DNA of 64,000 nucleotides, taken from Pelagovum sp. HNIBRBA483 (GTDB lineage Bacteria > Pseudomonadota > Alphaproteobacteria > Rhodobacterales > Rhodobacteraceae). Shown piece after piece: positions 61,370-64,000 of this stretch. The notes below the pieces were generated by a model that was not told where the DNA came from, searched no databases, and saw nothing but the letters and a program-made list of their open reading frames with translations. A program made the position numbers and the translations under genes. The stretch lies in assembly GCF_040931995.1 (NCBI RefSeq), contig NZ_CP162412.1:2891001-2955000 (forward strand). The letters are read 5' to 3'. Each line of letters opens with the position of its first letter. Position 1 is the stretch's first letter.

Positions 61370-64000
61370 TTGCGTTTTTCCAAGCTCAAGCTCAACGGCT
61401 TCAAAAGCTTCGTTGACCCGACCGATCTCGTGATCGCGGACGGGTTGACAGGCGTTGTCGGGCCAAACGGCTGCGGAAAATCGAATCTGCTTGAGGCACT
61501 GCGCTGGGTCATGGGCGAGAACCGTCCGACCGCCATGCGCGGCGGCGGCATGGAAGATGTGATCTTCGCTGGTACCAACACCCGCCCCGCGCGTAACTTT
61601 GCCGAAGTGATCCTCACGATCGACAATTCCGACCGCCTCGCGCCTGCCGGTTTCAATGATAACGACACGCTCGATATCGTCCGCCGCATCACCCGCGATG
61701 CCGGCTCCGCTTACAAAGTCGGCGCAAAAGATGTCCGTGCCCGCGACGTGCAGATGCTCTTTGCCGATGCCTCCACAGGAGCGCATTCTCCCGCGCTCGT
61801 CCGGCAAGGGCAAATCTCCGAATTGATCAATGCCAAACCCAAGGCACGCCGGCGGATCCTCGAAGAGGCCGCCGGCATCTCGGGTCTGTACCAGCGCCGG
61901 CACGAAGCCGAACTGAAGCTCAAAGGCGCAGAGCAAAACCTCGCCCGCGTCGATGACGTGATCGAACAGCTTGCTAACCAGCTCCAGCAACTCGCCCGTC
62001 AGGCGCGTCAGGCCGCCCGCTACCGCGAGATCGGCGACAAACTCCGCATTGCCGAAGGCCTGCTGCTCTATCGTCGCTGGAAAGAAGCCGAAGAATCCCG
62101 CCTCGTGGCCGTGTCGCAATTGCAGGAACGCACCGTCGCCGCCTCCCGCGCCGAATCTGAGGCCCGCGCCGCCACCAAATTCCGCACCACCTGCGAAGAG
62201 GCTCTGCCGCCATTGCGCGAAGAAGAGGCCATCGCCGGTGCCGTGCTCCAGCGCTTGCAGGTGCAGCGTGATTCTCTGGCCGAGCAGGAAACCCGCGCGC
62301 TCGACACGATCGAGACGCTCAAATCCCGCATCGAGCAGCTTGCCCGCGATATCGACCGCGAAGCAGGCCTCAACCGCGACGCAGGCGAAACGATTGAACG
62401 GTTGGAATGGGAAGCCCGCGAGATCGCCAAAGCCAGCGAGGGTCACAATGACCGCCTCGCCGCCGCGCAAAGCGCCGCGCATGACGCAGCCGGAATACTG
62501 CAAGAGCGCGAAACCGATCTTTCGCAACTCACAGAGGATGTCGCCCGCCTCGCAGCCCGCCATCAGTCTGCCCAGCGCTTCCTTGACGACAGCCGCACCA
62601 CTCTGAACAAGGCTGAATCCTCTGCCGAACAGGCAAAAGCCGCAATGCGCGACGCTGAAGCCGCAGTTGCCAAGGCCGAACAGGATTTCAGCACCGCCCA
62701 ACAAGCCGATGCCGAAGCCGCCCGCCGCGCCGAGGAAGCAGACGCCGCCCTCACCGCCGCCGACGAAGCCCGTGCCGCAGCGCAGGACCGCGAAGTCGAT
62801 GCCCGCGCCGCCCGCTCCGATGCCGAAGGTGAGGCCAACGCCCTCCGCGCCGAGGTCAACGCGCTGGCAAGGCTTGTCGAGCGCGATACCGCCGAAGGCG
62901 GGCAGTTGCTTGATCTCTTGCAGGTCAAAAGCGGCTACGAAAAGGCCCTTGGTGCGGCGCTCGCCGATGACCTTCGCGCGCCGGTTCTCGGCGGCGAGGG
63001 TATCAAATCCGGTTGGGCCAGGCTTGCCGGATACACAACCCCACCCGCACTGCCCGAAGGTGTGCAAGCGCTGACGAATTTCGTCACCGTGCCAGAGGTT
63101 CTGATCCGCCGCATGGGGCAGATCGGCCTTGTCGATCCCGCAGATGGCCCCTGCTTGCAAGAGGCCCTCCAGCCCGGTCAGCGCCTTGTCAGTCTCGAAG
63201 GCGATCTCTGGCGCTGGGATGGCTTCCGCGCCGCCGCGGAGGATGCCCCCTCCGCCGCCGCCCTGCGCCTGCAGCAGCTTAATCGCCTCGTTGAGTTGAA
63301 GCGCGACCTTGAGGAGGCCAACGCCAAGGCCATCGGCGCCGCACAAGCGCATGACATTCTGACCGCCGAACTGACCCGCCTGACCGAAGCTGACCGCGCC
63401 GCGCGCGAAGCCCGCCGTGAAGCTGACCGTCTCGTCGCCGAAGCCGCCCGCGCCCTCTCCCGCGCGGAAGCCGACCGCAATCTGGCACAAGGCAAGCTGG
63501 AGAATTCCGGCCTCGCCTTCAAACGCCACGAGGAGGAGGCCCTAACCGCGCGGAAATCTCTTGCAGAAGCCGAGCGCGGACAACGCGAGCTTGCCTCCCT
63601 CGAAGACGCCCGCGCCGCCGTCGAAGACATCAAGATGACCGTCGAAGCCGCGCGTATGACGATGATGGCAAAGCGCTCCGCCCATGACGAGGTCCGCCGC
63701 GAAGGCGAAAGCCGTCTGCGCCGCTCGCAAGAGATCACCAAGGAAATTTCCGGCTGGAAGCACCGCTTAGAGACGGCCTCCAAGCGCTCCGCCGAGCTTT
63801 CCGAGCGCAAGGTCACCTCCGAAGCCGAGCTGAAAGAGGCCACGACCGCCCCCGCTGAAATCGCAGCCAAGCGTGCCGAACTGGCCGACACGATCGACGA
63901 GGCCGAAGCCCGCCGCAAAGCCGCCGCCGACAAGCTTGCCGAAGCCGAGAACGCCCTCCGCGATGCCCAAGTGGCCGAGCGCGACGCCGAGCGGCTCGCG
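61370..64000 (+). CDS. smc: Chromosome segregation protein SMC (3' end cut by window edge)
   Basis: 877 codons of a condensin SMC protein, open to the window edge. Starting at TTG 61370 (RFSKLKLNGFKSFVDPTDL), with AGAGG upstream, it shows Walker A VGPNGCGKSNLLEALRWVMG at about residues 30-49 and the Q-loop region LVRQGQISELINAKP. A first long coiled-coil arm leads to the hinge domain (about residues 512-620, LLDLLQVKSGYEKALGAALA), and most of the second arm follows. The C-terminal head with the ABC signature and Walker B lies outside the window. SMC organises and separates the chromosome, with ScpA/ScpB as partners. Confidence 0.96.
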   Translation, partial: MRFSKLKLNGFKSFVDPTDLVIADGLTGVVGPNGCGKSNLLEALRWVMGENRPTAMRGGGMEDVIFAGTNTRPARNFAEVILTIDNSDRLAPAGFNDNDTLDIVRRITRDAGSAYKVGAKDVRARDVQMLFADASTGAHSPALVRQGQISELINAKPKARRRILEEAAGISGLYQRRHEAELKLKGAEQNLARVDDVIEQLANQLQQLARQARQAARYREIGDKLRIAEGLLLYRRWKEAEESRLVAVSQLQERTVAASRAESEARAATKFRTTCEEALPPLREEEAIAGAVLQRLQVQRDSLAEQETRALDTIETLKSRIEQLARDIDREAGLNRDAGETIERLEWEAREIAKASEGHNDRLAAAQSAAHDAAGILQERETDLSQLTEDVARLAARHQSAQRFLDDSRTTLNKAESSAEQAKAAMRDAEAAVAKAEQDFSTAQQADAEAARRAEEADAALTAADEARAAAQDREVDARAARSDAEGEANALRAEVNALARLVERDTAEGGQLLDLLQVKSGYEKALGAALADDLRAPVLGGEGIKSGWARLAGYTTPPALPEGVQALTNFVTVPEVLIRRMGQIGLVDPADGPCLQEALQPGQRLVSLEGDLWRWDGFRAAAEDAPSAAALRLQQLNRLVELKRDLEEANAKAIGAAQAHDILTAELTRLTEADRAAREARREADRLVAEAARALSRAEADRNLAQGKLENSGLAFKRHEEEALTARKSLAEAERGQRELASLEDARAAVEDIKMTVEAARMTMMAKRSAHDEVRREGESRLRRSQEITKEISGWKHRLETASKRSAELSERKVTSEAELKEATTAPAEIAAKRAELADTIDEAEARRKAAADKLAEAENALRDAQVAERDAERLA

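Noticed and set aside
61295-63529. Open frame of 744 codons on the minus strand
   Set aside because: It lies wholly antisense to smc, whose protein is unmistakable. Its Gly/Ala/Leu-rich composition is that expected from the complement of the smc coiled-coil codons.
1-64000. tRNA or rRNA genes, CRISPR arrays, transposons, phage genes
   Set aside because: I saw no cloverleaf-like segments with TTCGA loops in the right spacing, no regularly spaced repeats, no transposase motifs and no phage structural genes. Very small RNAs cannot be excluded by eye.

Overview
The window is GC-rich, densely coded bacterial chromosome. Gene content and order point to an alphaproteobacterium of the order Rhodobacterales (Roseobacter/Rhodobacter group). 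The evidence is an Mcl1-type malyl-CoA lyase of the ethylmalonyl-CoA pathway, a PyrB/pseudo-PyrC pair, an FtsE-FtsX-PlsC operon, the plant/alphaproteobacterial type of glutamate-cysteine ligase, an aerobic (CobN-type) cobalamin locus, and rpmI-rplT next to pheS-pheT. I found no rRNA, tRNA, CRISPR array, insertion sequence or prophage. Almost everything is chromosomal core or lineage-conserved accessory sequence. Identifications come from reading the translated sequences and were not confirmed by a search.

Layout. 1-2.9 kb: an Lrp/AsnC regulator diverging from alanine dehydrogenase around an 18-bp palindrome, then a YtoQ protein and a sulfotransferase-fold protein. 3-9.6 kb (minus strand): pyk, rpmI-rplT, pheS, a class I glutamine amidotransferase and pheT. 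9.8-12 kb: N-formylglutamate amidohydrolase, DUF1244 and a DODA-type dioxygenase. 12-17 kb: a LysR regulator facing a minus-strand block of DgcN/DgcA (D-glutamate catabolism), a D-amino-acid transaminase and a homocysteine methyltransferase. 17-24 kb: mcl1 and accA, then an overlapping ftsE-ftsX-plsC-GT39 operon and a zinc-ribbon membrane protein. 24-29.8 kb (minus): argH, an LptM-like 39-residue lipoprotein, a DUF2834 protein, lysA and a large TIGR02302/DUF4175 protein.

29.8-39.8 kb: a TlpA-like thioredoxin, YqgE, a stand-alone DsbD N-terminal-domain protein, moaB with a divergent uracil-DNA glycosylase, pyrB-pyrC'-plsY, glutamate-cysteine ligase, rsmE and ubiA. 39.8-52.6 kb: an OmpA/BON protein, Sua5, an acyl-CoA dehydrogenase with a metallo-beta-lactamase-fold hydrolase, MnmD opposite a separate MnmC-oxidase-like protein, a DMT transporter, a broken Crp/Fnr gene, a soluble lytic transglycosylase and dapA. 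52.6-61.2 kb: the cobalamin locus, in transcription order a cobalamin riboswitch, cbtB-cbtA, an opposite-strand DUF1636 gene, then cobW-GNAT-cobN-lrgA-lrgB-cobO. 61.4 kb to the end: smc, cut by the window edge.

Points most worth a second look are the D-glutamate cassette with its D-amino-acid transaminase, lrgAB translationally coupled inside the cobalamin operon, the DUF1636 gene lying antisense between the riboswitch-controlled cbtBA genes and cobW, the catalytically dead dihydroorotase, the tiny lipoprotein between argH and lysA, the Crp/Fnr regulator broken by an internal deletion plus frameshift, and the ordered inverted repeats in front of mcl1.
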